Under the pieces are notes generated by a model. That model saw only the letters and a program-made list of their open reading frames with translations, did not search any database and was not told the origin of the DNA. From Anaerolineaceae bacterium (GTDB taxonomy: Bacteria > Chloroflexota > Anaerolineae > Aggregatilineales > Phototrophicaceae), in assembly GCA_020634165.1 (NCBI GenBank), contig JACKCF010000001.1:1736001-1800000 (forward strand): a stretch of DNA of 64,000 bases. Reading direction: 5' to 3'. The position numbers and the translations under genes are program-made. Numbering within the stretch: the first letter of the stretch is position 1; every line of letters starts with the position of its first letter. Positions 8,448 through 17,402 of this stretch are shown in pieces.

Positions 8448-10679
8448 GTGCCGAAAGAAAAAACGGTTGTTGTCGGGCAATCTCTTAAGCGGATTGATGC
8501 CTTCGGCAAAGTAACCGGAGAAACCCCATATCCTGGCGACATCGATATGGATGGTCAGGCATGGATGAAAATACGCTTTAGTGATCGTGCCCATGCGCGC
8601 ATCATTTCAATTGATACCACCGCTGCTGAGGCCCTCCCTGGCGTCGTCGGTATCCTGACGTCCAAACATGTTCCAGTCAATGAATACGGACTAGTGATGA
8701 AAGACCAGCCCGTGCTTTGTGGCCCAGGTGGTGATATCCTCGGCACAGATGTCGTGCGCTGCTACATGGATATGATCGCGGTTGTCGTTGCTGAAACAGA
8801 AGCCATCGCCGCCAAAGCCGTTGATCTCATCGACATCAGCTACGAGGATTTGCCAGCCGTCTTTGATGCTGAACAAGCCCTGGCAGAAGGGGCGCCGCAG
8901 CTCCATCTTGATACGCCAAACAACGAACTATGCCATTTCCGTATCCGCAAAGGCGACATGGAAAAAGGCTGGGCTGAAGCCGATGTCGTGGTTGAGGACG
9001 TTTACGAAACCACCTGGCAGGAACATGCTTACCTCCAGCCAGAAGCAGGACTGAGCTATATCGACGAGGAAGGCCGTGTGACGGTCGTCGTCGCTGGCCA
9101 GTGGACCCACGAGGACCAGGAGCAGATTTATCACGCTCTCAATTTGCCACCTGAACAGGTTCGCGTCATCTATCCGGCGATTGGTGGCGCCTTTGGTGGA
9201 CGTGAAGACATGTCGGTGCAGGTTGTACTGGCATTGGCCGCCCATTATTACCGTCGTCCGGTAAAGGTGCAGTGGAGCCGTGAGGAATCCATTTTGCACC
9301 ATCACAAGCGCCACCCGATCAAGATTTATGCCAAATGGGGCGCCACCCGTGAGGGCCGTATCTGTGCCGTTGAAGCCAAAGTCATCGGTGATGCTGGAGC
9401 TTATAACTACACCTCAACCAAGGTGCTCGGCAACGCCAACATGATGGCCAGCGGCCCCTATGAAGTCGATAATATTCACGTCGATACACACGGCGTCTAT
9501 ACCAACAATATTCCCTGTGGCGCTTTCCGAGGGTTTGGCGCGCCGCAAGCCTTGTTCTCCGCAGAAGGACAGGTCAATAAGTTGGCCGCTGCCCTCAATA
9601 TGGACCCCGTAGAAATTCGCCGCCGCAATGTGTTCCATGAAGGCAGCATCGCCCCAGTCGGGACGCCTTTGCCGCCTGGGGTATCCATGCCGGAAGTCGT
9701 AGAAGCCTGTGCCCGTGAATCTTACTGGCAGCAGGCGCCGGATAATTCCTGGCAGCGCGTCACCGAGCCGGAACAGCCTGCGTCATCCACCAGACGACGC
9801 GGCATTGGCTTCGCTGCGGGTTACAAGAATGTCGGCTATAGTTTCGGCTTTCCGGAGCAGTCCAACGCGCGCATTGAACTCTACGGCAAAGCGCAGATTG
9901 ACGAAGTCGTTGTTAAGCTGGCGGGTGCCGATGTCGGCCAGGGCGCGCACACGGTTTTCTCGCAGATGGCTGCGGAAGCGGTCGGCGTACCATTTGAAAA
10001 AGTGCGTCTCGTCGCCTCCGATACAGCCCAAACAGGCAGTTCCGGCAGTGCTTCTGCCTCTCGCCTGACCTTCATGACTGGCAATGCCGTTCGCGGCGCT
10101 GCTGAACAGGCCCTTGAGCGCTGGCAAGCCGAAGAACGCCCTGCCATTGGCGATTACAACTATCGCCCACCCAGGACCACCGCCTATGACCCCATGACGG
10201 GCCGCAGCGAACCGAACTTCGCTTATGGCTACACAGCCCAGGCTGTTGAGGTCGAAGTCGATCTCGAAACGGGCCAGGTGATACTGCTCAATGTGGTTTC
10301 TGCCAATGATGTTGGACGTGCGATTAATCCGCAGTTGGTTCAGGGCCAGATTGAAGGGGCTGTCATACAGGCGGCGGGCTATGCGCTGATGGAGCATCTT
10401 GTCAGCGACGAAGGCCGGATTCGTAATCCATATCTGTCGACATACCTGATTCCGACGGTGTACGATGTACCGCCGCAGGTGAAATCGGTCATTCTGGAAT
10501 ACGCTGATCCGATTGGTCCCTGGGGCGCACGCGGCATGGGAGAAATGCCTTTGCTGCCATTAACACCAGCCATCGCTGCTGCGATTTATGATGCGACAGG
10601 CGTTTGGATGAATTCACAGCCCTTTACGCCGGAAAAAGTCGTCGTTAAGCTGAGAGAGCAGGGCATTGGCGTGATCTAG
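8448..10679 (+). CDS. Xanthine dehydrogenase-family molybdopterin-binding subunit
   Basis: A 743-residue large subunit. The N-terminal aldehyde oxidase/xanthine dehydrogenase a/b hammerhead domain (KRIDAFGKVTGETPYPGDI) precedes the molybdopterin domains. Visible cofactor and active-site motifs are GGAFGGREDMSVQ, PCGAFRGFGAPQ, GADVGQGAHTVFSQMA, GSSGSASASR and GARGMGEMPLLP. The last contains the catalytic glutamate that acts as base in hydroxylation. The AFRGFG loop is that of xanthine/aldehyde hydroxylases, not the Cys-containing loop of form I CO dehydrogenase. It should pair with the FAD/Fe-S fusion protein at 4579-6006 to hydroxylate a heterocycle or aldehyde; the substrate is not readable. 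GTG 8448 follows GTGAGG at good spacing; GTG 8436 is an alternative. Confidence 0.9.
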   Translation: MPKEKTVVVGQSLKRIDAFGKVTGETPYPGDIDMDGQAWMKIRFSDRAHARIISIDTTAAEALPGVVGILTSKHVPVNEYGLVMKDQPVLCGPGGDILGTDVVRCYMDMIAVVVAETEAIAAKAVDLIDISYEDLPAVFDAEQALAEGAPQLHLDTPNNELCHFRIRKGDMEKGWAEADVVVEDVYETTWQEHAYLQPEAGLSYIDEEGRVTVVVAGQWTHEDQEQIYHALNLPPEQVRVIYPAIGGAFGGREDMSVQVVLALAAHYYRRPVKVQWSREESILHHHKRHPIKIYAKWGATREGRICAVEAKVIGDAGAYNYTSTKVLGNANMMASGPYEVDNIHVDTHGVYTNNIPCGAFRGFGAPQALFSAEGQVNKLAAALNMDPVEIRRRNVFHEGSIAPVGTPLPPGVSMPEVVEACARESYWQQAPDNSWQRVTEPEQPASSTRRRGIGFAAGYKNVGYSFGFPEQSNARIELYGKAQIDEVVVKLAGADVGQGAHTVFSQMAAEAVGVPFEKVRLVASDTAQTGSSGSASASRLTFMTGNAVRGAAEQALERWQAEERPAIGDYNYRPPRTTAYDPMTGRSEPNFAYGYTAQAVEVEVDLETGQVILLNVVSANDVGRAINPQLVQGQIEGAVIQAAGYALMEHLVSDEGRIRNPYLSTYLIPTVYDVPPQVKSVILEYADPIGPWGARGMGEMPLLPLTPAIAAAIYDATGVWMNSQPFTPEKVVVKLREQGIGVI

Positions 10680-10711
10680 CTGCTGCCTTGCCTACGAACC
10701 ATGTTGACAAC

Positions 10712-10738
10712 AAGGGCGGCGCGTATTTGGTCGCCCTT
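10712..10738 (+). terminator. Hairpin after the molybdenum hydroxylase gene
   Basis: AAGGGCG at 10712-10718 pairs perfectly with CGCCCTT at 10732-10738 around a 13-base loop. The following bases are only weakly T-rich, so this is a possible rather than a strong intrinsic terminator. Confidence 0.4.
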
Positions 10739-10795
10739 ATCTTGGATCATCATCCTGAACGCCTATAGTTTCCAGTTTAAGTTGGCGGATAACAG

Positions 10796-12163
10796 ATGAA
10801 ACTTCACCAGGCTTTTGATATCGTGCGTGGCGACGTTGTGTCGTTTACTGGCGCTGGTGGCAAAACGGCGACCCTCCTCGCATTAGGCCATGAACTTGTA
10901 GAGAGTGGTTGGCGCGTCCTGGCCACGACCACGACCTACATTGATGAGGAGTTGCTGCCCAGCCTGCCGCATATCCAGCATTACCGCGAGGACCCGCAGG
11001 CGATTTCTGCTGCTCTCAGCCAATATGGCTTTGTCTTTCTATATGATCGTTTTCAGAAGCGTCGCATCTACGGTCCGACCGATGCTGAGTTTGTGCGCCA
11101 TTTGCTCGATACAGTCGATAGCGACGTGCTGCTGGTCAAGGCGGATACCGCCGGGGGTCGCCCGTTTAAGGCGCCTAAGAAGAATGAACCACTCGTGCCG
11201 CCGGAATCTTCCCTGGTCGTGCCGATGGTCGGACTATCTGCTCTCGACCAGCCGCTGGATGATGAGCATGTCTACAATCCCAAAGCAATGATCGATAAAT
11301 TTGGCTTCTACAAAGGCAGTAAAGTCCGCTCGCCCTGGGTATCGCAGGTTCTGCGTGATGATGACCTGGGTTTGCACGGCATCCCGGAAAATGCCCGTGT
11401 CATCGGCTTCTTAAATCAGGCCCCGCACGAAGGATACTTGCGCAGCCGCGCCCGTCTCATTGCCAAATTAGCCCTCAAGTCGCCCCGCTTTCATGGTGTT
11501 GCACTCGGTTCAGCCCGTGCAGCGGACCCCGTAGTGGAGATTCGTCGCCCGGTTGCTGCCATCGTACTGGCCGCTGGCCAATCCAGCCGAATGGGCCAGC
11601 CCAAGGTGCTGCTCCCCTGGGAGGGCAGCCAGACGATCATCGAGCATATTATCACGCAGCTTATTCGCTCACGTGTGGAACACATCGTCGTCGTGACAGG
11701 CCACTATGCCGATGAGGTCAAACGGTTGGTGAAGCCTTACGATGTCAAAGTCGTTCATAACCGCGCTTACAAAACTGGGGAAATGGTGTCTTCGCTCAAA
11801 GCAGGGCTGCGCACCTTACCGGATCACATTTCGGCGGCGATGCTCGTCCTGGGCGATCAGCCTCGTCTGCAGCCCCGTGTCCTCTATGAATTACTGAATG
11901 CCTATGCTGAAGGCGCAGGCGATATCGTCATCCCCAGCTACCAGATGCGCCGGGGCCATCCCATATTGATTGGCCGCCGCTATTGGCCGGAAATCCTGGC
12001 GCTGCGCAATCACGAACAACCGCGTGATGTCATTAATGCCCACGCGGAAAAAATCGCCTATGTCAAAGTCTATACGGATAGTGTGATTCGGGATGTGGAT
12101 ACGCCAGCCGACTATTATCAGGAACGGCAGCGCGCAGGCTTGGGGAAAAAACGCATCGAGTAA
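10796..12163 (+). CDS. YqeC-like domain fused to MocA-type molybdenum cofactor cytidylyltransferase
   Basis: A 455-residue two-domain protein. Residues ~1-235 match the YqeC family (putative accessory proteins of selenium-dependent hydroxylases). It has a P-loop FTGAGGKT (17-24), the ATTTTY strand and the VKADTAGGRPFKAP block. Residues ~250-445 form a MobA/MocA-like nucleotidyltransferase: IVLAAGQSSRMGQPK is the nucleotide-binding loop, and VLGDQPRL and PSYQMRRGHPILIGRRYW follow. MocA transfers CMP from CTP to molybdopterin, giving the cytosine dinucleotide cofactor used by many molybdenum hydroxylases. A role in maturing the hydroxylase encoded just upstream is strongly suggested by position. 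In most genomes I know, the two domains are separate genes. The ATG has a weak GGCGGA upstream. Confidence 0.87.
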   Translation: MKLHQAFDIVRGDVVSFTGAGGKTATLLALGHELVESGWRVLATTTTYIDEELLPSLPHIQHYREDPQAISAALSQYGFVFLYDRFQKRRIYGPTDAEFVRHLLDTVDSDVLLVKADTAGGRPFKAPKKNEPLVPPESSLVVPMVGLSALDQPLDDEHVYNPKAMIDKFGFYKGSKVRSPWVSQVLRDDDLGLHGIPENARVIGFLNQAPHEGYLRSRARLIAKLALKSPRFHGVALGSARAADPVVEIRRPVAAIVLAAGQSSRMGQPKVLLPWEGSQTIIEHIITQLIRSRVEHIVVVTGHYADEVKRLVKPYDVKVVHNRAYKTGEMVSSLKAGLRTLPDHISAAMLVLGDQPRLQPRVLYELLNAYAEGAGDIVIPSYQMRRGHPILIGRRYWPEILALRNHEQPRDVINAHAEKIAYVKVYTDSVIRDVDTPADYYQERQRAGLGKKRIE

Positions 12164-12171
12164 CGAAAGCC

Positions 12172-12408
12172 TCAGCCTCGGAACCACTTTATCAATCGGG
12201 AGACCATGCTTTTCTTTTCTTGTAGCTGGCCGTATTCGAGGGTCAGTTGGTAAGTGAGCTTTTCGAGTTCAACAATGCGCATCCGCGCCCCATTGACCAG
12301 CACCCACTCGCGATCCAGTGCGCGCAGGCCAGTAGGCTGGCGCTTATACAGCTTTTCATATGCCTCAATATAACCAATCATGATGGTTTTTGGGTCGTGC
12401 GTCGCCAT
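12172..12408 (-). CDS. Small protein of unknown function
   Basis: A 78-residue protein convergent with the YqeC-MocA gene, nine bases from its stop. I recognise no family. It is soluble, starts MATHDPKTIMIGYIEAYEKL, has a central WVLVNGARMRIVELEKL segment and ends in a basic amphipathic stretch (KKSMVSRLIKWFRG) that could touch a membrane or nucleic acid. The start at 12408 is preferred because AGGAAC lies upstream at suitable spacing; an ATG at 12429 would add seven residues. It could be a small regulatory or adaptor protein, but nothing more can be supported. Confidence 0.55.
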   Translation of the reverse strand: MATHDPKTIMIGYIEAYEKLYKRQPTGLRALDREWVLVNGARMRIVELEKLTYQLTLEYGQLQEKKSMVSRLIKWFRG

Positions 12409-12619
12409 CAATATCGTTCCTGAGTACATGCCCGTGTGGATGTTCTTATTTCTAGTTTACAGATAATTCTATTCAAATTCCATTGGCATGCGTTAAGATT
12501 GATTACGAAATTTCGGTTTGAGATTACCTAAATCGCTGTGGAGCATATGGGGACTTTCGTGTAAGCTGATGGCGAATTTGGCCCAGGTGCGAGTCCAGCG
12601 ACTGAAATGAGAGCATAAG

Positions 12620-13459
12620 ATGAACTACACACATGATGACTATCAAAAAGCGGTCGATGTCATCCGTCAGAAGACCACACAGCAGCCGACAATCGGCCTG
12701 GTTTTAGGCTCTGGCCTCGGCAGCTTGGCAGATACCCTGGCCAACGCAACCGCCATTCCCTATAGCGAAATTCCTGGCTGGCCGACGTCTACCGTACATG
12801 GTCACGCTGGCCGTCTGGTGATCGGGGAGTTGGAGGGCCATACTGTCGTCGCCCAGCAGGGGCGTGCCCACTTTTACGAGGGCTACGATATGCAGACGAT
12901 CACATTCCCCATTCGTGTGATGCACTTCCTGGGTATTAACACCCTCATCCTGACCAATGCCGCTGGCGGTGTCGATCCCAGTTATTCCGTTGGCGACCTG
13001 ATGCTCATCAACGATCACATCAATTTCCCTGGTATGACCGGTAGCAACCCCTTGATGGGTCCTAATGATGAGCGTATTGGTCCGCGTTTTGTCGGTCTGG
13101 CCCAGGCCTATGATCGCGAACTGCGGACAATAGCGCGGAACATCGCCAGCGCGAACAACATTCCCCTGCATGAAGGTGTCTACGCAGCCGTATCAGGCCC
13201 CAGCTTTGAAACTCCGGCGGAAATCCGCATGCTGCGCACCATTGGTGCGAATGCCGTTGGTATGTCTACTGTCCATGAAGTGCTGGTTGCACGTCATACG
13301 GGCATCCGTGTGCTGGCCTGCTCTGGCATCACCAACGTCGCCATTGACCATGTCGATAGCAAGTTGGAGACCAATCACGAAGAAGTCCTGGAAGCGGGGA
13401 AGGTCATCGTGCCGCGCCTGACGACGATCCTGACAGGTGTGCTAAGGGCACTGGCATAA
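12620..13459 (+). CDS. Purine nucleoside phosphorylase (trimeric, PNP-I type)
   Basis: A 279-residue enzyme, normal family length. Motifs in order: GLVLGSGLGSLAD (phosphate loop), HAGRLVIGELEG, QGRAHFYEGYD (His of the purine site), LILTNAAGG, SGPSFETPAEIRML and GANAVGMSTVHEV (ribose-site Met and base region), then GITNVA. It cleaves inosine or guanosine with phosphate to free base plus ribose 1-phosphate in cytoplasmic purine salvage. It stands alone after a ~190-base gap, downstream of the molybdenum hydroxylase locus, and could feed that enzyme with hypoxanthine or xanthine if the hydroxylase is a purine oxidase. That link is inference. Confidence 0.93.
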   Translation: MNYTHDDYQKAVDVIRQKTTQQPTIGLVLGSGLGSLADTLANATAIPYSEIPGWPTSTVHGHAGRLVIGELEGHTVVAQQGRAHFYEGYDMQTITFPIRVMHFLGINTLILTNAAGGVDPSYSVGDLMLINDHINFPGMTGSNPLMGPNDERIGPRFVGLAQAYDRELRTIARNIASANNIPLHEGVYAAVSGPSFETPAEIRMLRTIGANAVGMSTVHEVLVARHTGIRVLACSGITNVAIDHVDSKLETNHEEVLEAGKVIVPRLTTILTGVLRALA

Positions 13460-13487
13460 ACGCCCGAATAGAGCAAGGTCTCGGCGT

Positions 13488-14333
13488 ATGAATGGCTTTT
13501 TCTACCTCATTGATCGCGTCGCCATCGGGTTTTATATCATCATTGGCGCGGTTGTCGTCTGGCAAATGCGGAAGTTCCTTCTGGCACAGTCAGAATATCG
13601 CTCAACGTACTTTGAGCTTGAGCGCGACCTGGCCCGTGTCCAGCAGGGCGCGGCCCTGACGGCTGCCATCATTGCCCTGGAATTTGCTTTTGCCATCATT
13701 GGCGTTCAGCGGGTGATCGTCCCGTTTTTACAGACCGAAGAGGATTTGCAGGTCGAACTGGCCAATATGCCCAGCGACGGTGACTTCTTGACGGCTACCC
13801 CTGCGCCCATCAACGATGAAAATTTCGACATACAAGCAATAGAGCTACCCGATGATGCCGATTCCAACATCATCCTGCTGACGCCGACATTGACGCCCAC
13901 GCCCGTTGGCACCATCATCCCCAACGCACCGCCCATCGAAGGCTGCGATAGTGAACAGGCCATGTTACAGGTACCTGCCAACGGCATGCGCGTATTCCAG
14001 CCCATGATTGTGATTGGCCAGGCATTCGCTGATGATTTTTCCAGCGCGAAGATCGAACTGAGCGGGCCATCCACCAACGATCAATACATCGTCGTTGGCG
14101 AGATTTTCTCGCCTGTGCCCACGTTGCAGGCTTTTAGCGAATTCAATCCATTCAGATATTCGACTGGGGAATATGCCTTCCGTCTGGTTGTTTTTGACGC
14201 ATCGAATGAAATTGTGGCGGCCTGTAAGGTAACGATCTACATTTCAGAAGCGCCTATCACAGCCACGCCGACCCCGCTGCCAGAAGGCGGTAGCGCGCCT
14301 GTGCTCCAGTCCACCGCGACGCCATCGAGCTAA
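13488..14333 (+). CDS. Membrane-anchored protein with extracytoplasmic domain, unknown function
   Basis: A 281-residue protein with spans at ~12-30 and ~55-80 flanking a charged cytoplasmic loop (ERDLARVQ). An acidic extracytoplasmic region follows, with a Thr/Pro linker (LTPTLTPTPVGT), then a beta-rich domain at ~160-255. That domain (VPANGMRVFQPMIVIGQAF ... YAFRLVVFD) looks like an Ig-like or carbohydrate-surface domain and has two cysteines, the first in EGCDSEQ and the second in AACKVT, that could form a disulfide. The protein ends in another Thr/Pro tail. I recognise no family. It begins 28 bases after the phosphorylase gene, with AAGG before the ATG, and an intrinsic terminator follows. 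Confidence 0.6.
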   Translation: MNGFFYLIDRVAIGFYIIIGAVVVWQMRKFLLAQSEYRSTYFELERDLARVQQGAALTAAIIALEFAFAIIGVQRVIVPFLQTEEDLQVELANMPSDGDFLTATPAPINDENFDIQAIELPDDADSNIILLTPTLTPTPVGTIIPNAPPIEGCDSEQAMLQVPANGMRVFQPMIVIGQAFADDFSSAKIELSGPSTNDQYIVVGEIFSPVPTLQAFSEFNPFRYSTGEYAFRLVVFDASNEIVAACKVTIYISEAPITATPTPLPEGGSAPVLQSTATPSS

Positions 14334-14348
14334 ATTGAGAACGCAATC

Positions 14349-14383
14349 AAAAAGAGCGAGGGAATCAGCCTCGCTCTTTTTTG
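14349..14383. terminator. Strong bidirectional intrinsic terminator
   Basis: Thirteen perfect base pairs: 14349-14361 with 14369-14381, around a seven-base loop. A-run on one side and T-run on the other let it work in both directions, between the convergent membrane protein gene and the response regulator gene. Confidence 0.92.
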
Positions 14384-14399
14384 TGTTCAGGTTATGTCG

Positions 14400-14813
14400 C
14401 TACATGGTAGGGGAGGTCGCATCGGTTGGATTATCTTCCTGTTCTGGTTCCAGGTACTTATTCAGCATGCTGACCAGTTCCTGGCGGCTGACAGGCTTCG
14501 CCAGATAGTCGTCACAGCCACTTTCGATGAACCGTTCGCGATCACCAATCATGGCATTGGCTGTCAGCGCGATAATCGTACAGCTTTCGCAGTTTCCCTG
14601 ATTACGGAGCGTATTGGCTACTTCGATGCCATCAATATCCGGCAGGTTGATGTCCAGCAAAATGATGCGCGGCTTATGTTCGATGGCGCTGGCAACCCCA
14701 TCCAGGCCATTCGACGCCTCGAATATCTTGAAGCCATGCACCTCAAGCATCTTTTTGACCAGACGCCGATTCTGCGGATTGTCATCAATGATGAGTACAC
14801 TAATAGCGTCCAT
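14400..14813 (-). CDS. Stand-alone response regulator receiver protein
   Basis: A 137-residue CheY-like receiver without an output domain. All active-site residues are visible: acidic pair D10-D11 (LIIDDN), phospho-acceptor D54 (LLDINLP), switch Thr (ALTANA) and K106 (LAKPVS). A short acidic tail follows. It would be phosphorylated by a histidine kinase encoded elsewhere and signal by protein contact. Such DivK/Spo0F-like regulators often act in phosphorelays. The gene is isolated: a shared terminator separates it from the convergent neighbour, and 146 bases separate it from the fabH stop. Confidence 0.9.
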   Translation of the reverse strand: MDAISVLIIDDNPQNRRLVKKMLEVHGFKIFEASNGLDGVASAIEHKPRIILLDINLPDIDGIEVANTLRNQGNCESCTIIALTANAMIGDRERFIESGCDDYLAKPVSRQELVSMLNKYLEPEQEDNPTDATSPTM

Positions 14814-14959
14814 AAATCGCCAACTACATCGTATGCAGACTGGAAATGAATACAGAATGTATTATTGACGATAATACCATAGGCGCACGGAGAATACGAA
14901 GCGAACGATATAGTTTTTCGCACCTTTTTCTATATCCGTTCGCTGAATTCTCTATAGGA

Positions 14960-16159
14960 CTAGGGTAATTTTTGCTGATTGGCGCGCCGACGCAAGCGCA
15001 TCAGCCGGATGTTGCGCGGATTGCTCCAGCGCAGGACGTTATTCCAGGCGCGACGCAGACGGTTCCACCGCGCGCGAACACGTGCCAGCAGGTAAACCGC
15101 ACGACGCCGCTGCCGATTGAGACGGTTGCCTTGCAACTGGCTCGGTTCGGGAATACCCCAACGGACACACATCGCCGCCCAGGAAAGTCCACCACCGAAA
15201 CCCACCATTACCAGATGATCGTCTTTGCGAATCCGACCCTGTTCGATGGCTTCACACATCGCGATGGGGATAGACGCTGCTGAAGTGTTGCCATAACGAT
15301 CCAGATTGCTGACGAACTTATCCATGTCGATATTGAGCTTACGAGCTGCGCTCTGCAGGATGCGGTAATTCGCCTGGTGTGGGATGATGAGATCAATATC
15401 ACTGAGCGTGATGCCAGCATCTTCCGTCACCTGGCGGATGCTCTCGTCCACCACGCGGGTGGCGAACTTAAACACTTCGCCGCCGTGCATATACATCTTG
15501 CCGAGCGTATGGCCATTTAACTCACGTACATTGGGCGTCGCCACAGAAAGCAGATCGTGGCCAGCGCCATCGGATCGCAAAACTGCGCTCAGGACGCCAC
15601 CTTCCTGGTCACTGCCCTGGAGCACAATGGCTCCGGCACCATCACCAAACAGGATGCACGTGCTGCGATCCGTCCAGTCAACGATGCGGCTCATTGTCTC
15701 TGCACCGACTACGAGCGCCGTATCAATACTGCCTGACCGGATGGCCTGCGTAGCCATATTCACCGCATATACGAACCCCGCACAGGCGGCTGCCAGGTCA
15801 AAAGCACCCGCTTTGCTCGCCCCCAGCCAATCCTGGATCAGGTTAGCTGTACTGGGGAAGACATGCTCTGCTGTCGATGTCGCTACAATAATCAGGTCAA
15901 TATCCATCGGCAGCACATCAGCCACTTCTAACGCCGATGTCGCTGCCTTGTATCCCAGTGTCGCCGAGGATTCGCGTTCATTGGCAATGCGGCGCTCCCG
16001 AATCCCCGTACGGGTTCGGATCCACTCATCATTGGTTTCGACAATGGCTGCCATATCGTCATTTGTCATGACGGTATCAGGAACAGCCATGCCCCAACCC
16101 GTGATGTGAGCGTAGCGCAAAGGCCCGTTGTTTCGGGTATATCCTTTAGCTTGTGCCAT
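14960..16159 (-). CDS. fabH: 3-oxoacyl-ACP synthase III (FabH) with Arg-rich C-terminal extension
   Basis: A 399-residue protein; the usual length is ~320-330. The thiolase-fold core has the catalytic triad: Cys in DLAAACAGF, His in IPHQAN and Asn in YGNTSAAS, plus FGDGAGA and the C-terminal GFGGGLSW. It condenses acyl-CoA with malonyl-ACP to start fatty acid synthesis. After the core (ending near VRWGIPEP) come ~63 residues with about eighteen arginines and several tryptophans, not part of normal FabH. ATG 16159 is chosen because the N-terminus then matches the family; a longer in-frame start at 16210 would overlap fabF more. The gene overlaps the end of fabF by 14 bases, so the pair is one operon. 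Confidence 0.9.
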   Translation of the reverse strand: MAQAKGYTRNNGPLRYAHITGWGMAVPDTVMTNDDMAAIVETNDEWIRTRTGIRERRIANERESSATLGYKAATSALEVADVLPMDIDLIIVATSTAEHVFPSTANLIQDWLGASKAGAFDLAAACAGFVYAVNMATQAIRSGSIDTALVVGAETMSRIVDWTDRSTCILFGDGAGAIVLQGSDQEGGVLSAVLRSDGAGHDLLSVATPNVRELNGHTLGKMYMHGGEVFKFATRVVDESIRQVTEDAGITLSDIDLIIPHQANYRILQSAARKLNIDMDKFVSNLDRYGNTSAASIPIAMCEAIEQGRIRKDDHLVMVGFGGGLSWAAMCVRWGIPEPSQLQGNRLNRQRRRAVYLLARVRARWNRLRRAWNNVLRWSNPRNIRLMRLRRRANQQKLP

Positions 16160-17402
16160 TGGCTGCGTATCTACCCAATATGATGACTGCGTTATGCCCA
16201 CCAAACCCAAAGCCGTTGCTCATGACCACATCCACCTGCTTATTGACACCCACATTGGGCGTATAGTTCAGGTCGCAGGTCGGGTCAGGATTTTCTAGAT
16301 TAATCGTTGGCGGGATGAAGTTATCACGAATCGCCATCAGCCCGATGATCGCTTCAATCGTGCCAGCAGCACCCAGTAAGTGCCCCGTCATCGATTTTGT
16401 TGAACTGATGGGAATGTTATAGGCTTGCTCACCCAGGGCCACTTTCAGCGCCTGCGTTTCCGCAGAATCATTAAGCGGTGTGCTGGTACCATGTGCGTTG
16501 ATGTAGTCGATGTCCTCTGCCGTCACATTGGCATCTGCCATCGCCAGCTTCATTGCACGGGCGGCACCTTCGCCAGTTTCCATTGGTGCCGTCGGATGGT
16601 ACGCATCCGATGTATGCCCATAGCCCAGGACTTCGCCGTAGATTTTGGCACCGCGCGCCAGGGCAAAGTCCAGGTCTTCCAGCACTAGGGTGGCCGCGCC
16701 TTCTGCCGGAACAAAACCATCTCGTTCCGCATCGAAGGGGCGCGAAGCGCCTTTTGGATCGTCATTACGATGCGTCAGCGCCTTCATGTTATTGAATCCG
16801 GCAATCGTGATCGGCACGATAGCGGCTTCAGTCGCGCCAGCCAGCATAACTTTTGCTTGCCCGCGCTTGATAATTTCAGTGGCCTCGCCGATGCAGTTAT
16901 TGCCAGTTGCACACGCCGTCGTGATATTGAAGTTCGGTCCGCGCAGGCCCAATTCCATCGATACTTTGCCGGAACTGCTGTCGATCAGGATACGCGGGAT
17001 TGCCAGCGGGCTAATCGAACGATGGCCTTTTTCAATGAAGGTATACACCGATTCGATCAGTGATGTGATGCCCCCGACGCCGCTGCCGATAATGCAGCCG
17101 ACATCGTGCGTATTATCTGGGGTAATTTCCAGCCCGCTGTCTTCCAGAGCCTGTTGTGACGCAACCAGCGCCAACTGGCTGCTGCGATCAGTACGGCGGG
17201 CCTCTTTACGACCAAGCAGGGCCTCAGCATCAAAGTTCTTGACTTCGCCCGCGATCTGGTTTTCGACCGTGCTGCGGTCAAACAGGGTGATGAAATCGAT
17301 GCCGCTTTTGCCTGCGGCGATATTTTGCCATGCTTCTTCTGCTGTATTTCCGGTTGGCACCACAGCACCAATTCCGGTCACAACCACGCGACGTGTTCCC
17401 AC
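16146..17402 (-). CDS. fabF: 3-oxoacyl-ACP synthase II (FabF)
   Basis: A 418-residue elongating ketosynthase. The Cys-His-His triad is visible in TACATGNNCIGEA, NAHGTSTPLND and KSMTGHLLGAAG. The C-terminal FGFGGHNA is also present. It extends acyl-ACP chains with malonyl-ACP. The start is GTG 17402: GAGGAGG (17408-17414) sits five bases upstream and the N-terminus then begins at the conserved TRRVVVTGIG. An ATG at 17441 would add thirteen unconserved residues. It is first in a two-gene operon with fabH, with a palindrome upstream that may be a regulator site. Confidence 0.93.
   Translation of the reverse strand: MGTRRVVVTGIGAVVPTGNTAEEAWQNIAAGKSGIDFITLFDRSTVENQIAGEVKNFDAEALLGRKEARRTDRSSQLALVASQQALEDSGLEITPDNTHDVGCIIGSGVGGITSLIESVYTFIEKGHRSISPLAIPRILIDSSSGKVSMELGLRGPNFNITTACATGNNCIGEATEIIKRGQAKVMLAGATEAAIVPITIAGFNNMKALTHRNDDPKGASRPFDAERDGFVPAEGAATLVLEDLDFALARGAKIYGEVLGYGHTSDAYHPTAPMETGEGAARAMKLAMADANVTAEDIDYINAHGTSTPLNDSAETQALKVALGEQAYNIPISSTKSMTGHLLGAAGTIEAIIGLMAIRDNFIPPTINLENPDPTCDLNYTPNVGVNKQVDVVMSNGFGFGGHNAVIILGRYAANGTS

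Noticed and set aside
7812..8594. 260-codon frame antisense to the end of the phosphorylase-like gene and the start of the molybdenum subunit gene
   Set aside because: It covers two convincing plus-strand genes and the promoter between them, with no motifs of its own.
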